From NCBI GenBank assembly GCA_017615495.1, contig JAGAAA010000048.1:1-24262 (forward strand): a stretch of DNA of 24,262 nucleotides, in the 5' to 3' direction. The translations under genes and the position numbers were made by a program. The notes beneath the pieces were generated by a model that was not told the origin of the DNA, searched no databases, and worked only from the letters and a program-made list of their open reading frames with translations. Source of the stretch: Clostridia bacterium. GTDB taxonomy: Bacteria; Bacillota; Clostridia; Christensenellales; CAG-1252. Position 1 is the first letter of the stretch, and each line of letters opens with the position of its first letter. Of this stretch, positions 1 through 6,700 are shown piece by piece.

Positions 1-1
1 C

Positions 2-493
2 AAGGGCTCCGTCAAGCATTCCCGCGTGATCCACGCCAACATTCCGGCGGGCATCGACAACGGGCAGATGCTCAGCTTTACCAACGAAGGCAACTGCGGC
101 AAAAATGGCGGCGCGAAGGGTAACTTCATTTTGATCGTCAACGTCAGACCGCATCCCCTCTTTAAGAGAAAGGGTTACGACATTTATTTCGACGTGCCCA
201 TCTCCTACACGACAGCCACATTGGGCGGCGAGATCGACGTGCCCACCTTGGACGGCGTGGCAAAATATAAGATCGCCGAAGGCACACAAAGCGGCACCGT
301 TTGCCGTATGTCGGGCAAGGGCGTAAAGAGGATCAAGAGCGAAGCGCGCGGCGACATTTACTTCACCGTTCAGGTACAAACGCCCAGCGGGCTTTCCAAA
401 CAGCAGAAGGAGATGCTTTCCAAGTTTGAAGAGACCTTGACCCCCAATCAATCTCCCAAGCAAAAGAAGTTTGCGGAGTTTATCAGAAAATGA
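2..493 (+). CDS. dnaJ: Chaperone protein DnaJ, C-terminal part (5' truncated by window edge)
   Basis: This is the C-terminal part of the Hsp40 co-chaperone that delivers unfolded clients to DnaK and stimulates its ATPase. The open frame runs from base 2 without a start codon, so the J domain, G/F region and most or all of the zinc-finger domain lie outside the window. What remains is the substrate-binding/dimerisation region: an IPAGIDNGQ segment, a GGAKGNF segment, HPLFKRKGYD, the ALGG-like TLGGEIDVPTLDG, and GTQSGTVCRMSGKG, all in the usual DnaJ order. The tail ends with a Q-K-E-M-L helix and a basic end. The stop codon overlaps the prmA start (ATGA), so the two are translationally coupled. 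The dnaJ-prmA-rsmE-mtaB order is a conserved Bacillota arrangement and supports the call. A GTG at 26 is internal, not the true start. Confidence 0.95.
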   Translation, partial: KGSVKHSRVIHANIPAGIDNGQMLSFTNEGNCGKNGGAKGNFILIVNVRPHPLFKRKGYDIYFDVPISYTTATLGGEIDVPTLDGVAKYKIAEGTQSGTVCRMSGKGVKRIKSEARGDIYFTVQVQTPSGLSKQQKEMLSKFEETLTPNQSPKQKKFAEFIRK

Positions 494-1398
494 TCAAGAT
501 CACTTGCACGACGACGCACGAAGGGGCGGAGATCGTCTCTGACGTCCTCTATGAATTTTCTCGCTCCGGCGTGGTGGTGGAGGACAAGGAAGACGTGGCG
601 GAACTGTGGAATTCCGAGTTGGTTTGGGATTACTTGGAAGACGCCGTTTTATCCCGTCCGAAAGAGGTAAAAGTCGTTGGATATTACGAGGGTGATTATT
701 CCGAGATATCCGATGATTTGGAGAAAAAACTCGCTGACGTAAAAGCAAATTGCCCGTTTGCCGAGCCCTTAACTCTTTCGGTGGAAAAAGTGGCGGATGA
801 GGATTGGACGGAAGACTGGAAAAAGTTTTATAAGATCATCGAAGTAGGCGACGTAAAAGTCGTCCCCATTTGGAAAAAGGACGAAGTTTCGGGCGGCAAA
901 ACGGTCTATATCAACCCGGGTTCGGCGTTTGGTACGGGCGAACACGAAAGCACGCGGCTTTGCCTGTCGCTGATGAAAAACGTCCGGCTTGCGGGCGCCA
1001 CCGTCATCGATACGGGGTGCGGCAGCGGTATCCTCGGCATCGCAGCGCTGAGGCTCGGCGCAAAAAGTTGCCTGTTCCGCGATATCGATCCTTCGGCATT
1101 GAACAACCTCAAGGAAAACCTTTCGTTGAACGGGCTTTCGGGTAAGGTGGAACAAGGCTCCCTTCTCGATGGGATCAAGGAAAAGTGTGACCTCGTGCTC
1201 GCAAACATCACGGCGGACATCCTCGCCAAGATGGAAAACGCCGAAAAGGTGGTAAAGAAGGGCGGGTACCTGATCATGAGCGGCATCATCGACAAGTTTG
1301 AAAAACCGCTCCTTGAAAAGTTTTTGAAAAAGGGTTTCGTCTTGGAAAAACGCGAGACCGACGGCATTTGGGTCGGCTTACTGCTCAAAAACGCTTGA
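490..1398 (+). CDS. prmA: Ribosomal protein L11 methyltransferase PrmA
   Basis: SAM-dependent methyltransferase that trimethylates ribosomal protein L11 in the cytoplasm. The 302-residue length is normal for the family. The N-terminal third is the substrate-recognition domain. The catalytic Rossmann domain shows GTGEHESTR (the conserved GTGxH stretch), then the SAM-binding motif I DTGCGSGILG at residues 174-183, an acidic DIDPSA after the second strand, and ANITADIL at the motif IV position. The ATG overlaps the dnaJ stop by 4 nt, which fixes the start and indicates coupling. The gene is followed directly by a strong intrinsic terminator, so it closes the dnaJ transcript. Nothing looks truncated. 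Confidence 0.95.
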   Translation: MIKITCTTTHEGAEIVSDVLYEFSRSGVVVEDKEDVAELWNSELVWDYLEDAVLSRPKEVKVVGYYEGDYSEISDDLEKKLADVKANCPFAEPLTLSVEKVADEDWTEDWKKFYKIIEVGDVKVVPIWKKDEVSGGKTVYINPGSAFGTGEHESTRLCLSLMKNVRLAGATVIDTGCGSGILGIAALRLGAKSCLFRDIDPSALNNLKENLSLNGLSGKVEQGSLLDGIKEKCDLVLANITADILAKMENAEKVVKKGGYLIMSGIIDKFEKPLLEKFLKKGFVLEKRETDGIWVGLLLKNA

Positions 1399-1428
1399 TA
1401 AAGTGCGATTTTCGCACTTTATTTTTTG
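1399..1428 (+). terminator. Rho-independent terminator after prmA
   Basis: A perfect 10-bp stem (TAAAGTGCGA at 1399-1408 against TCGCACTTTA at 1412-1421) closes a TTT loop and is followed by a run of T residues. It begins at the prmA stop codon and separates the dnaJ-prmA transcript from the rsmE promoter just downstream. Confidence 0.9.
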
Positions 1429-1441
1429 TTTGGCAAAACAA

Positions 1442-1470
1442 TTGCAACCGAAACGTATTTGTTTTATAAT
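1442..1470 (+). promoter_or_regulatory. SigA-type promoter of rsmE
   Basis: TTGCAA (1442-1447) and a consensus TATAAT (1465-1470) are separated by 17 bp. The -10 box ends only 6 nt before the rsmE ATG, so the predicted transcription start falls on the start codon itself (see findings). Confidence 0.8.
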
Positions 1471-1476
1471 TAACGC

Positions 1477-2214
1477 ATGGAGATAAAACGTTTTTTCGTC
1501 GAAAGAGCAAGGAACATCACCGTAGGTGATTCCGTCGAGGTTTTCGGAGAGGAGTTCCGCCACGCCGTCAAGGTCAGCCGCTACAAAGTGGGCTATACTT
1601 TGATACTTTCCAACGGAGACGGCTACGATTATTTTTCCAAGATCACCTCGATCGGCAAGGATTCTTTTACTTGCCTTGTCGAACGCGCGGTCAAAAACGC
1701 AAACGAACTTTCAAAACCTTTGGTTTTGTACCTCTGCGCGATAGAAAAGACTGACCTTGCGGTGCAAAAAGCCACCGAAGTCGGCGCGACGGAAATTCGC
1801 CTTTTGATCTCCCGCTTTACCAATGCGAAAACGCAAAACGTCGAGCGTCTGCGCAAGATCGCTTTGGAATCCGCCAAGCAATGCGGCAGGGCGGTCGTCC
1901 CCGAGATCTACCCGCCCGTTTCCTTTGAAGAAGGGGTGACGGACGCCGTATCTCGCTGTGAAGAGACCATCTTCTGTTATGAACTTGCGAGAGGGGAACG
2001 CATCGCGGACGTTTTTGACGCTTCCGCCGCGTCCTATGCCCTCGTGGTGGGCAGCGAAGGCGGTTTTGCGGAAGAGGAAGTTGCTTTTGCGCGCGAAAAG
2101 GGCGCTAAGGTGGTAACGCTCGGCAGGAGGATCTTGCGGGCGGAAACGGCGTGCATCGCCGGGCTCGTGCTTTTGGCGGATGGGATGGAGAAAAATGAAA
2201 ACAGCGGTAATTAA
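1477..2214 (+). CDS. rsmE: 16S rRNA m3U1498 methyltransferase RsmE
   Basis: SPOUT-family RNA methyltransferase that methylates N3 of U1498 in the decoding region of 16S rRNA. The length of 245 residues is typical. The N-terminus (MEIKRFFVE) matches the usual start of the family, followed by the PUA-like domain; the C-terminal SPOUT domain shows VVGSEGGF, then TLGRRILRAETAC, the knot residues that bind SAM. The family-typical N-terminus makes ATG 1477 the best start, yet no Shine-Dalgarno sequence precedes it and the -10 box is 6 nt upstream. The 3' end overlaps the mtaB start by 20 nt, so the two genes are co-transcribed. Confidence 0.93.
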   Translation: MEIKRFFVERARNITVGDSVEVFGEEFRHAVKVSRYKVGYTLILSNGDGYDYFSKITSIGKDSFTCLVERAVKNANELSKPLVLYLCAIEKTDLAVQKATEVGATEIRLLISRFTNAKTQNVERLRKIALESAKQCGRAVVPEIYPPVSFEEGVTDAVSRCEETIFCYELARGERIADVFDASAASYALVVGSEGGFAEEEVAFAREKGAKVVTLGRRILRAETACIAGLVLLADGMEKNENSGN

Positions 2215-3427
2215 TATAGGATGCAAAGTCAATCAATGCGAATGCGATAGCCTGATGACCGGCTTAAAAGCCCTCGGGCACGAAGTTACGGACGAATTGG
2301 TCTTTGCCGATAACTACGTTATCAACACGTGCGCCGTCACCAAAGAGGCGGAGCGCAAGTCGCGCCAATTTGTGGGCAAGGTGAAGAGGATCAATCCCAA
2401 GGCAGATATTTACGTCATCGGTTGCGCTTCGGAAAAGAACGCCGAGCAGTTTTCCATCAAAGGCGTCAAGTACGTTTCCGGCACGGCAAAAAAGGAAGAC
2501 GTTTTGCAGATGGTTTCGGGCGTGCACATCGCCGAGATCCCGCAGGAATATGAGTCCATGCCCATCGGCACCAACTTCCGCGCCCGCGCTTACGTCAAGA
2601 TTGAAGACGGTTGCAACAACTTTTGCGCTTACTGCATCATTCCGTATCTTCGCGGCAGATGCCGTTCTCGCTCCATTCAAAGCATTCGCGAAGAATGCGT
2701 AAAGTATGCCGAAAATACTGATGAGATCGTGTTGACCGGCATCAACGTTTCCTGCTACGGCTTGGATATCGGCACTTCGCTTCCCGAACTCATTCTTTCC
2801 CTTTCCGATCTCCCCGTACGCATTCGTTTGAGCAGTTTGGAAGCCAACATCGTGGATAAAAACTTCATGGATGCCATCGTCAAGGCAGGCAACGTTTGTC
2901 CGCACTTCCATTTGTCGCTTCAAAGCGGTTCTACCGCCGTTTTGCAGGAGATGCACCGCCATTACACCGCGGAAGAGTACAAGGAGAAGGTGGATCTGAT
3001 CCGCTCCTATTTCCCCTCGGCGGCGATCACGACGGACATCATCGTCGGCTTCCCCACCGAAACGGAAGAGCAGTTTAAAGAGACCCTCGCTTTTGCGGAG
3101 GAGATCGCTTTCGCAAACATCCACGTCTTCCCGTACTCAAGGCGTTTCGGCACCGCCGCTTATCCTTTGGGCTCCTTGCCCGACGCCGTGATGGCTGACC
3201 GCGTCAGGCGCTTGACGGAACTGCGCGACCGCCTGAAAAAGGCGTACGAAAGCCCCTTCGTCGGCAGCGACCTCGAAGTTGTGGTGGAAACCAGCGACGG
3301 CGTCTTTGCCGAAGGCTATTCGGAGAATTATATCAGGGTATATGTCCCCGACCGCGATTTTACGCCGGGGAAGAAAATAACCGTCACGATCGAAGGCGAA
3401 CGCGCCGACGGTTTGCTGGCGAGATAG
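2195..3427 (+). CDS. mtaB: tRNA methylthiotransferase MtaB (t6A37 to ms2t6A37)
   Basis: Radical-SAM methylthiotransferase that converts t6A37 to ms2t6A37 in tRNAs reading ANN codons. Domain order is as expected: an N-terminal UPF0004 domain with cluster cysteines in GCKVNQ (Cys10), NTCAVT and GCASEK; the radical-SAM motif CNNFCAYC with Cys140, Cys144 and Cys147; and a C-terminal TRAM-like RNA-binding domain (about residues 345-410). The N-terminal MKTAVINIGCKVNQ is typical of MtaB, so I take ATG 2195, preceded by GGAG, rather than the ATG 15 nt upstream. The gene overlaps the end of rsmE by 20 nt and is followed 9 nt later by the HIT gene, in one operon. MiaB is the main alternative, but MiaB proteins usually have an N-terminal extension absent here. 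Confidence 0.92.
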   Translation: MKTAVINIGCKVNQCECDSLMTGLKALGHEVTDELVFADNYVINTCAVTKEAERKSRQFVGKVKRINPKADIYVIGCASEKNAEQFSIKGVKYVSGTAKKEDVLQMVSGVHIAEIPQEYESMPIGTNFRARAYVKIEDGCNNFCAYCIIPYLRGRCRSRSIQSIREECVKYAENTDEIVLTGINVSCYGLDIGTSLPELILSLSDLPVRIRLSSLEANIVDKNFMDAIVKAGNVCPHFHLSLQSGSTAVLQEMHRHYTAEEYKEKVDLIRSYFPSAAITTDIIVGFPTETEEQFKETLAFAEEIAFANIHVFPYSRRFGTAAYPLGSLPDAVMADRVRRLTELRDRLKKAYESPFVGSDLEVVVETSDGVFAEGYSENYIRVYVPDRDFTPGKKITVTIEGERADGLLAR

Positions 3428-3436
3428 GAGGAAACT

Positions 3437-3775
3437 ATGGATTGTGTGTTTTGTAAGATCGTAAAAGGGGAGATCCCCAGCCTTCGCGTTTACGAGGACG
3501 ATGATTTCATCATCATCCGCGATATCGCGCCGCAGGCAAAGTATCATTACCTTGCCATCCCCAAAAAGCATTTTGCCGACGTTACCGAGATGACGGCGGA
3601 AGACGCGGCGTTAGTGGGACGCATTTTGAAAAAGATCGGGGAACTTTCGGAGTCCCTCGGGCTCACCGGCGGGTTCCGTCTTGTTTCCAACAAGGGCGCC
3701 GACGCAATGCAAAGCGTTCCGCACCTGCATATCCACATCCTCGGCGGGCAAAAAATGTCGGATAAAATGTGCTGA
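3437..3775 (+). CDS. HIT-family (HINT-type) purine nucleotide hydrolase/transferase
   Basis: Small histidine-triad protein of 112 residues, the usual HINT size. It shows the N-terminal CVFCKIVKGEIPS segment with the CxxC pair common in zinc-binding HINT proteins, and the C-terminal catalytic triad motif HLHIHILGG. HINT proteins hydrolyse phosphoramidate or adenylylated nucleotides; the physiological substrate in Bacillota is unclear. The ribosome binding site AGGAGG (3426-3431) overlaps the mtaB stop codon and lies 5 nt before the ATG, so the gene is the last member of the rsmE-mtaB operon. No terminator is evident before the rpsU promoter. Confidence 0.9.
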   Translation: MDCVFCKIVKGEIPSLRVYEDDDFIIIRDIAPQAKYHYLAIPKKHFADVTEMTAEDAALVGRILKKIGELSESLGLTGGFRLVSNKGADAMQSVPHLHIHILGGQKMSDKMC

Positions 3776-3780
3776 AATCA

Positions 3781-3809
3781 TTGACACGCCTTTTTTGATG
3801 CGATAAAAT
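3781..3809 (+). promoter_or_regulatory. Strong SigA-type promoter of rpsU
   Basis: TTGACA (3781-3786), a 17-bp spacer and TAAAAT (3804-3809). It starts 5 nt after the HIT gene and gives an approximately 30-nt leader. The same box pair (TTGACA, 17 bp, TAAAAT, with GCGA before the -10) is used by the TPP riboswitch unit at 12248. Confidence 0.85.
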
Positions 3810-3847
3810 GAGAAGGCTAAGAAATTAAACCGTTTTACGGAAGGTGG

Positions 3848-4039
3848 GTGAGCAAAGTGACTAACATCAAAGTTCGTGAGAATGAGTCTTTGGACAGCGC
3901 GATCAGACGTTTTAAGCGTCAATGCACGAAAGACGGCATCATCGGCGACATCAAGAAGAGAGAAGCTTATGAGAAGCCCAGCGTAAAGCGTAAGAAGAAG
4001 GAAGAAGCCGCTCGCAAGAGAAAGTCTTCCAGGGACTAA
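3848..4039 (+). CDS. rpsU: Small ribosomal subunit protein bS21
   Basis: Highly basic 63-residue protein of the 30S subunit that helps mRNA engagement near the anti-Shine-Dalgarno region. It shows the family core NESLDSAIRRFKRQC, the KREAYEKPSVKRKKK segment and the lysine/arginine-rich end EAARKRK. The start is uncertain. GTG 3848 gives MSKVTNIKVRE but lies directly against the purine-rich AAGGTGG (3841-3847); GTG 3857 gives MTNIKVRE with a better 9-nt spacing. Both starts are GTG. The gene has its own consensus promoter and ends at a strong terminator shared with the convergent dinB-like gene. Confidence 0.93.
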   Translation: MSKVTNIKVRENESLDSAIRRFKRQCTKDGIIGDIKKREAYEKPSVKRKKKEEAARKRKSSRD

Positions 4040-4045
4040 GAAAAC

Positions 4046-4082
4046 CGAGTTTTGATCAATTGGTCAAAACTCGTTTTTTTTT
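4046..4082. terminator. Bidirectional intrinsic terminator between rpsU and dinB-like gene
   Basis: A 10-bp perfect stem (CGAGTTTTGA at 4046-4055 with TCAAAACTCG at 4064-4073), extendable inward by two pairs (one of them T-G) around an AATT loop. It is followed by nine T on the plus strand, the last two of which belong to the stop codon of the minus-strand gene. Read on the minus strand the same hairpin is followed by GGTTTTC, so it probably serves both convergent genes, more strongly in the plus direction. Confidence 0.88.
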
Positions 4083-5313
4083 ACTGCCGTTTGAAGGGTT
4101 TGGATTCTTCGTCGAAGTCGTCGTCTTTTTCGGCGATCAGGTTGCCGCGTCGTATGACGTCGGAGCCGTATTTATCACGTATTTTATCAATGCTTTTTTC
4201 AAGACGGGTGTGTTTTTGCGCAAGCTCGTCGTTTTCAAACAGAGAAGTCGGAACGTACTCTTTTGAATCGATCAAATAGATCGCGGTGATGGTGATGGCG
4301 CGGACGGGGAGGGAGGAACCTTCCTTCCAAAGTTCGTCCAAAAGCGGGAGCGCCGCGTCTTTTAAGTCGGTGGCGGACGCCGTCGGCATGGGGATGCGCC
4401 TTTGTTTGCCGCGGGTGGTCAGCGCGTTGGACTTGATATAAAGGTGCACGCCGTTTGCAAGCATACCGTGCCGTCTGAGCCTCGTGCCCACGCGTTCCGC
4501 CATGGCGGTGATCAGTTGGATGCATTCGTCCCGCGTGGTCAGGTCCTTTTCCGCCGTGGAGCCGTTGCCGACGCTTTCGGGCTTGTGCGTTTCGTAGTAA
4601 AGTTTGACGGGGCTGTCTTCTTCGCCGTTTGCCCAGGCGCGCAAGGTTGAGCCCATTTTGCCGAGTTTTTGCACGAGCAGGGCTTCGTCCGTGCGTGCGA
4701 GGTCGCCGATGGTGCGGATGCCCACCGATCGGAAGAAGGAATGCGCCCCCGCGCCCACCATCAGAATATCTTGTACGGGCAGGGGCCAAGCGATCTCCTT
4801 GTAATTCTCTTCCGAGATCAAGGTTTGCGCGTCGGGCTTTTTGTAGTCCGAGCCGAGTTTTGCAAAAACTTTGGTGAAAGAAACGCCAACGCTGATGGTG
4901 ATCCCGAGTTCTTCGCGGGCGCGACGCCGGAGTTCTTCCGCAATGTGTTCGCTGCTGCCAAACAAGGTGTGGCTGCCCGATACGTCCAGCCAACATTCGT
5001 CCAACCCGAAACTTTCCACACGGTCGGTGTAAGAGGTGTATAGGTTAAAAAGGGCTTTGGAATACTTGACGTAGGAAGGGAAGTCGGGCGGGATCAAAAT
5101 AAGATCGGGGCAACGCTCCTGAGCTTCGCGGATGGTTTGACCCGTCTTGACGCCGAGGCGCTTGGCTCCTTCGCTTTTTGCGAGAATGATCCCGTGCCGT
5201 TTTTGCGGGTCGCCGCATACGGCAAGGTTCTTTCCGCGGAGAGAGGGGTCCTTCGCCATCTCTACCGAAGCGTAAAAATTATTCGCGTCGCAATGCAAGA
5301 CGTCCGTTTTCAT
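4081..5313 (-). CDS. dinB: Y-family DNA polymerase (DinB / Pol IV type)
   Basis: Translesion DNA polymerase of 410 residues. The N-terminus HCDANNFYASVE carries the first metal-binding Asp (Asp9) and an aromatic steric-gate candidate (Tyr14); SFGLDECWLDVSG carries the paired Asp-Glu of the active site. A helix-hairpin-helix region (about 170-220) and a little-finger domain follow. Near the C-terminus VPTSLFEND resembles the QLSLF beta-clamp-binding motif with Gln replaced by Pro. The sequence fits a Clostridia-wide subgroup with N-termini like HSDANCFYASVE rather than E. coli DinB proper. The start is supported by GGGGAGGA just upstream and the gene is monocistronic. I see no clear LexA box. 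It stands alone against the flow of plus-strand housekeeping genes, but nothing else marks it as mobile. Confidence 0.9.
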   Translation of the reverse strand: MKTDVLHCDANNFYASVEMAKDPSLRGKNLAVCGDPQKRHGIILAKSEGAKRLGVKTGQTIREAQERCPDLILIPPDFPSYVKYSKALFNLYTSYTDRVESFGLDECWLDVSGSHTLFGSSEHIAEELRRRAREELGITISVGVSFTKVFAKLGSDYKKPDAQTLISEENYKEIAWPLPVQDILMVGAGAHSFFRSVGIRTIGDLARTDEALLVQKLGKMGSTLRAWANGEEDSPVKLYYETHKPESVGNGSTAEKDLTTRDECIQLITAMAERVGTRLRRHGMLANGVHLYIKSNALTTRGKQRRIPMPTASATDLKDAALPLLDELWKEGSSLPVRAITITAIYLIDSKEYVPTSLFENDELAQKHTRLEKSIDKIRDKYGSDVIRRGNLIAEKDDDFDEESKPFKRQ

Positions 5314-5346
5314 ATTCCTCCCCGAAAATTGGTTTCATCCGCTTAT

Positions 5347-5355
5347 AGTATAGCA
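5347..5355 (-). promoter_or_regulatory. Extended -10 promoter of the dinB-like gene
   Basis: On the minus strand TGC precedes TATACT (5347-5352), an extended -10 element. The -35 region is A/T-rich with no good match to TTGACA. The predicted leader is about 27 nt and contains the GGAGG ribosome binding site. Confidence 0.55.
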
Positions 5356-5385
5356 TATTATTTAATAAAAATTAAATAATGAATA

Positions 5386-5414
5386 TTGATTTTTTTGCGT
5401 TTGAAGTCTATAAT
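5386..5414 (+). promoter_or_regulatory. SigA-type promoter of the galU-like/mcsA/mcsB/clpC operon
   Basis: TTGATT (5386-5391), 17 bp, and consensus TATAAT (5409-5414). The predicted start is near 5420-5421, within the AGGAGG (5418-5423) that precedes ATG 5431, so the leader would be only about 10 nt. No CtsR heptad repeat is visible around it. Confidence 0.75.
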
Positions 5415-5430
5415 ATAAGGAGGGAAAAGT

Positions 5431-6222
5431 ATGCCTGCAAAAGCGGTCGTTCTTGCCGCGGGAATGGGGGCTAGGCTGTGCCCGTTGACCCCTTTCATCC
5501 CCAAGGAAATGTTGCCCGTCGCGGGGCTCCCCGCCATCCATCACGTCCTATCCGAAGCGCTTTCGGCAGGGGTGGAACAAGCGATGATCGTCCTGTCGCC
5601 CGAGAAAACGCTCTTGCGTGATTATCTGACGGGAAAAATAACTCCCAAAGGGGAAACGGCAACCCGTCTTGCCGCGGAGCGCGAAAGGGTGCTTTCCGCT
5701 TTGAAAATCGAGTTTGCTTTGCAAAAAAAGCCGCTTGGCACCGCAGATGCCGTCTATCTTGCAAAAGACTTTGCCGCAAAGGATCCGCTGTTGGTCATGT
5801 ACCCGGACGACGTCCTTTTTGTGAAAGGCAAGTTTGAAAGCGATTCGGCAAGCAGAATGGTCGCCTTAAGCGAAAAAACCTCTGCGTCCGTCATCCTTTC
5901 AACGAGGGTGCCCGGGCGAGTTGCTTCGCAATACGGCGTTTTGCAATTGAAAAACCAAGGCGGCCTAAAGTTCGTCACCGCGATATGCGAAAAGCCGCAA
6001 GGGTACGAAAAGCGCGAAGCAAACGTGATGATCGGCAGGATGGTGCTTACGCCGGACGCTGTGGCGTCTATCCCCGCGTATCCTTATTCGGATAGTCAAG
6101 GCATCGTCCCCGCGCTTGGTCACGCGGCGAAAGAGGGCGGGTTGCTTGCCTTGAAGCACGTCGGCAAACGGTACGACGTCGGCTCGCACGAAGGGTACCT
6201 CTCCTTGCTAAAAGAGGTATAG
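5431..6222 (+). CDS. GalU-like nucleotidyltransferase (probable UTP-glucose-1-phosphate uridylyltransferase)
   Basis: Member of the sugar-1-phosphate nucleotidyltransferase family, most like GalU, which makes UDP-glucose from UTP and glucose-1-phosphate for surface glycans. The N-terminal nucleotide-binding loop reads VLAAGMGARLCPLT followed by PKEMLPVAGLPAI. Further on come QKKPLGTADAV, a metal-binding-like YPDDVLF, a YGVLQ strand, EKPQGYEKREANVMIGR, and a C-terminal KRYDVGSHEGY; all have counterparts in GalU. At 263 residues it is somewhat shorter than most GalU proteins (about 290). The substrate cannot be fixed from sequence; a related NTP-sugar transferase is possible. It is the first gene of the operon, only 19 nt before mcsA, which is an odd place for it: in Bacillus the corresponding position is held by the repressor gene ctsR. 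Confidence 0.8.
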   Translation: MPAKAVVLAAGMGARLCPLTPFIPKEMLPVAGLPAIHHVLSEALSAGVEQAMIVLSPEKTLLRDYLTGKITPKGETATRLAAERERVLSALKIEFALQKKPLGTADAVYLAKDFAAKDPLLVMYPDDVLFVKGKFESDSASRMVALSEKTSASVILSTRVPGRVASQYGVLQLKNQGGLKFVTAICEKPQGYEKREANVMIGRMVLTPDAVASIPAYPYSDSQGIVPALGHAAKEGGLLALKHVGKRYDVGSHEGYLSLLKEV

Positions 6223-6241
6223 GAACAAAAAGAGGCTCTGT

Positions 6242-6700
6242 ATGGAGAAGGAACTTTGCCAAATTTGTCATCATAGGATCGCGGAACATAAGTTTGTCCG
6301 CATCGTCGGCGGGGTGGAAACGCCTTACCGTATCTGTTCCCATTGCAAAGCCTTGATGGACAACAAGTACAAAGAACTGCAGGCGGAAGCCGCGCGCAAA
6401 GCCGTCCCGCCCGAAAAGAGGGTGTGCCCGGTCTGCGGCTCCACGCTTCAAAGTTTTTCCGCGACGGGGGTGCTCGGATGCGAAAACTGCTACCACGTTT
6501 TTGACGATTACCTTTTTGAGTACATTCGTGGCTATCACGGGGCGACGACGCACGTCGGCATGGACGCCAAAGCGCCCGCGCCCGTGGACGTGGAAGACCT
6601 TTACAGGGAGCTTGCCACCCTCGTCAAAAACGAGGATTACGACAAAGCAGCCGTCCTTCGCAAGAAGATCAAACGGCTGATGGGGGAAGGCGATGACTGA
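6242..6700 (+). CDS. mcsA: McsA, zinc-binding activator of the protein-arginine kinase McsB
   Basis: Small 152-residue protein that activates McsB and takes part in stress-linked protein quality control. Two pairs of CxxC motifs are visible: CQIC and CSHC in the N-terminal zinc module and CPVC and CENC in the second. The C-terminal part contains an UVR-like helical motif (DLYRELATLVKNEDYDKAAV), also found in ClpC. It is slightly shorter than Bacillus McsA (about 185 residues). AAGAGG about 6 nt before the ATG is a fair ribosome binding site. The 3' end overlaps mcsB by 8 nt. CtsR, the usual first gene of this operon, is absent. Confidence 0.92.
   Translation: MEKELCQICHHRIAEHKFVRIVGGVETPYRICSHCKALMDNKYKELQAEAARKAVPPEKRVCPVCGSTLQSFSATGVLGCENCYHVFDDYLFEYIRGYHGATTHVGMDAKAPAPVDVEDLYRELATLVKNEDYDKAAVLRKKIKRLMGEGDD

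Noticed and set aside
4081..5313. The minus-strand polymerase gene as a mobile-element cargo
   Set aside because: No flanking repeats, integrase, attachment site or compositional change was seen; a lone minus-strand gene is not enough.
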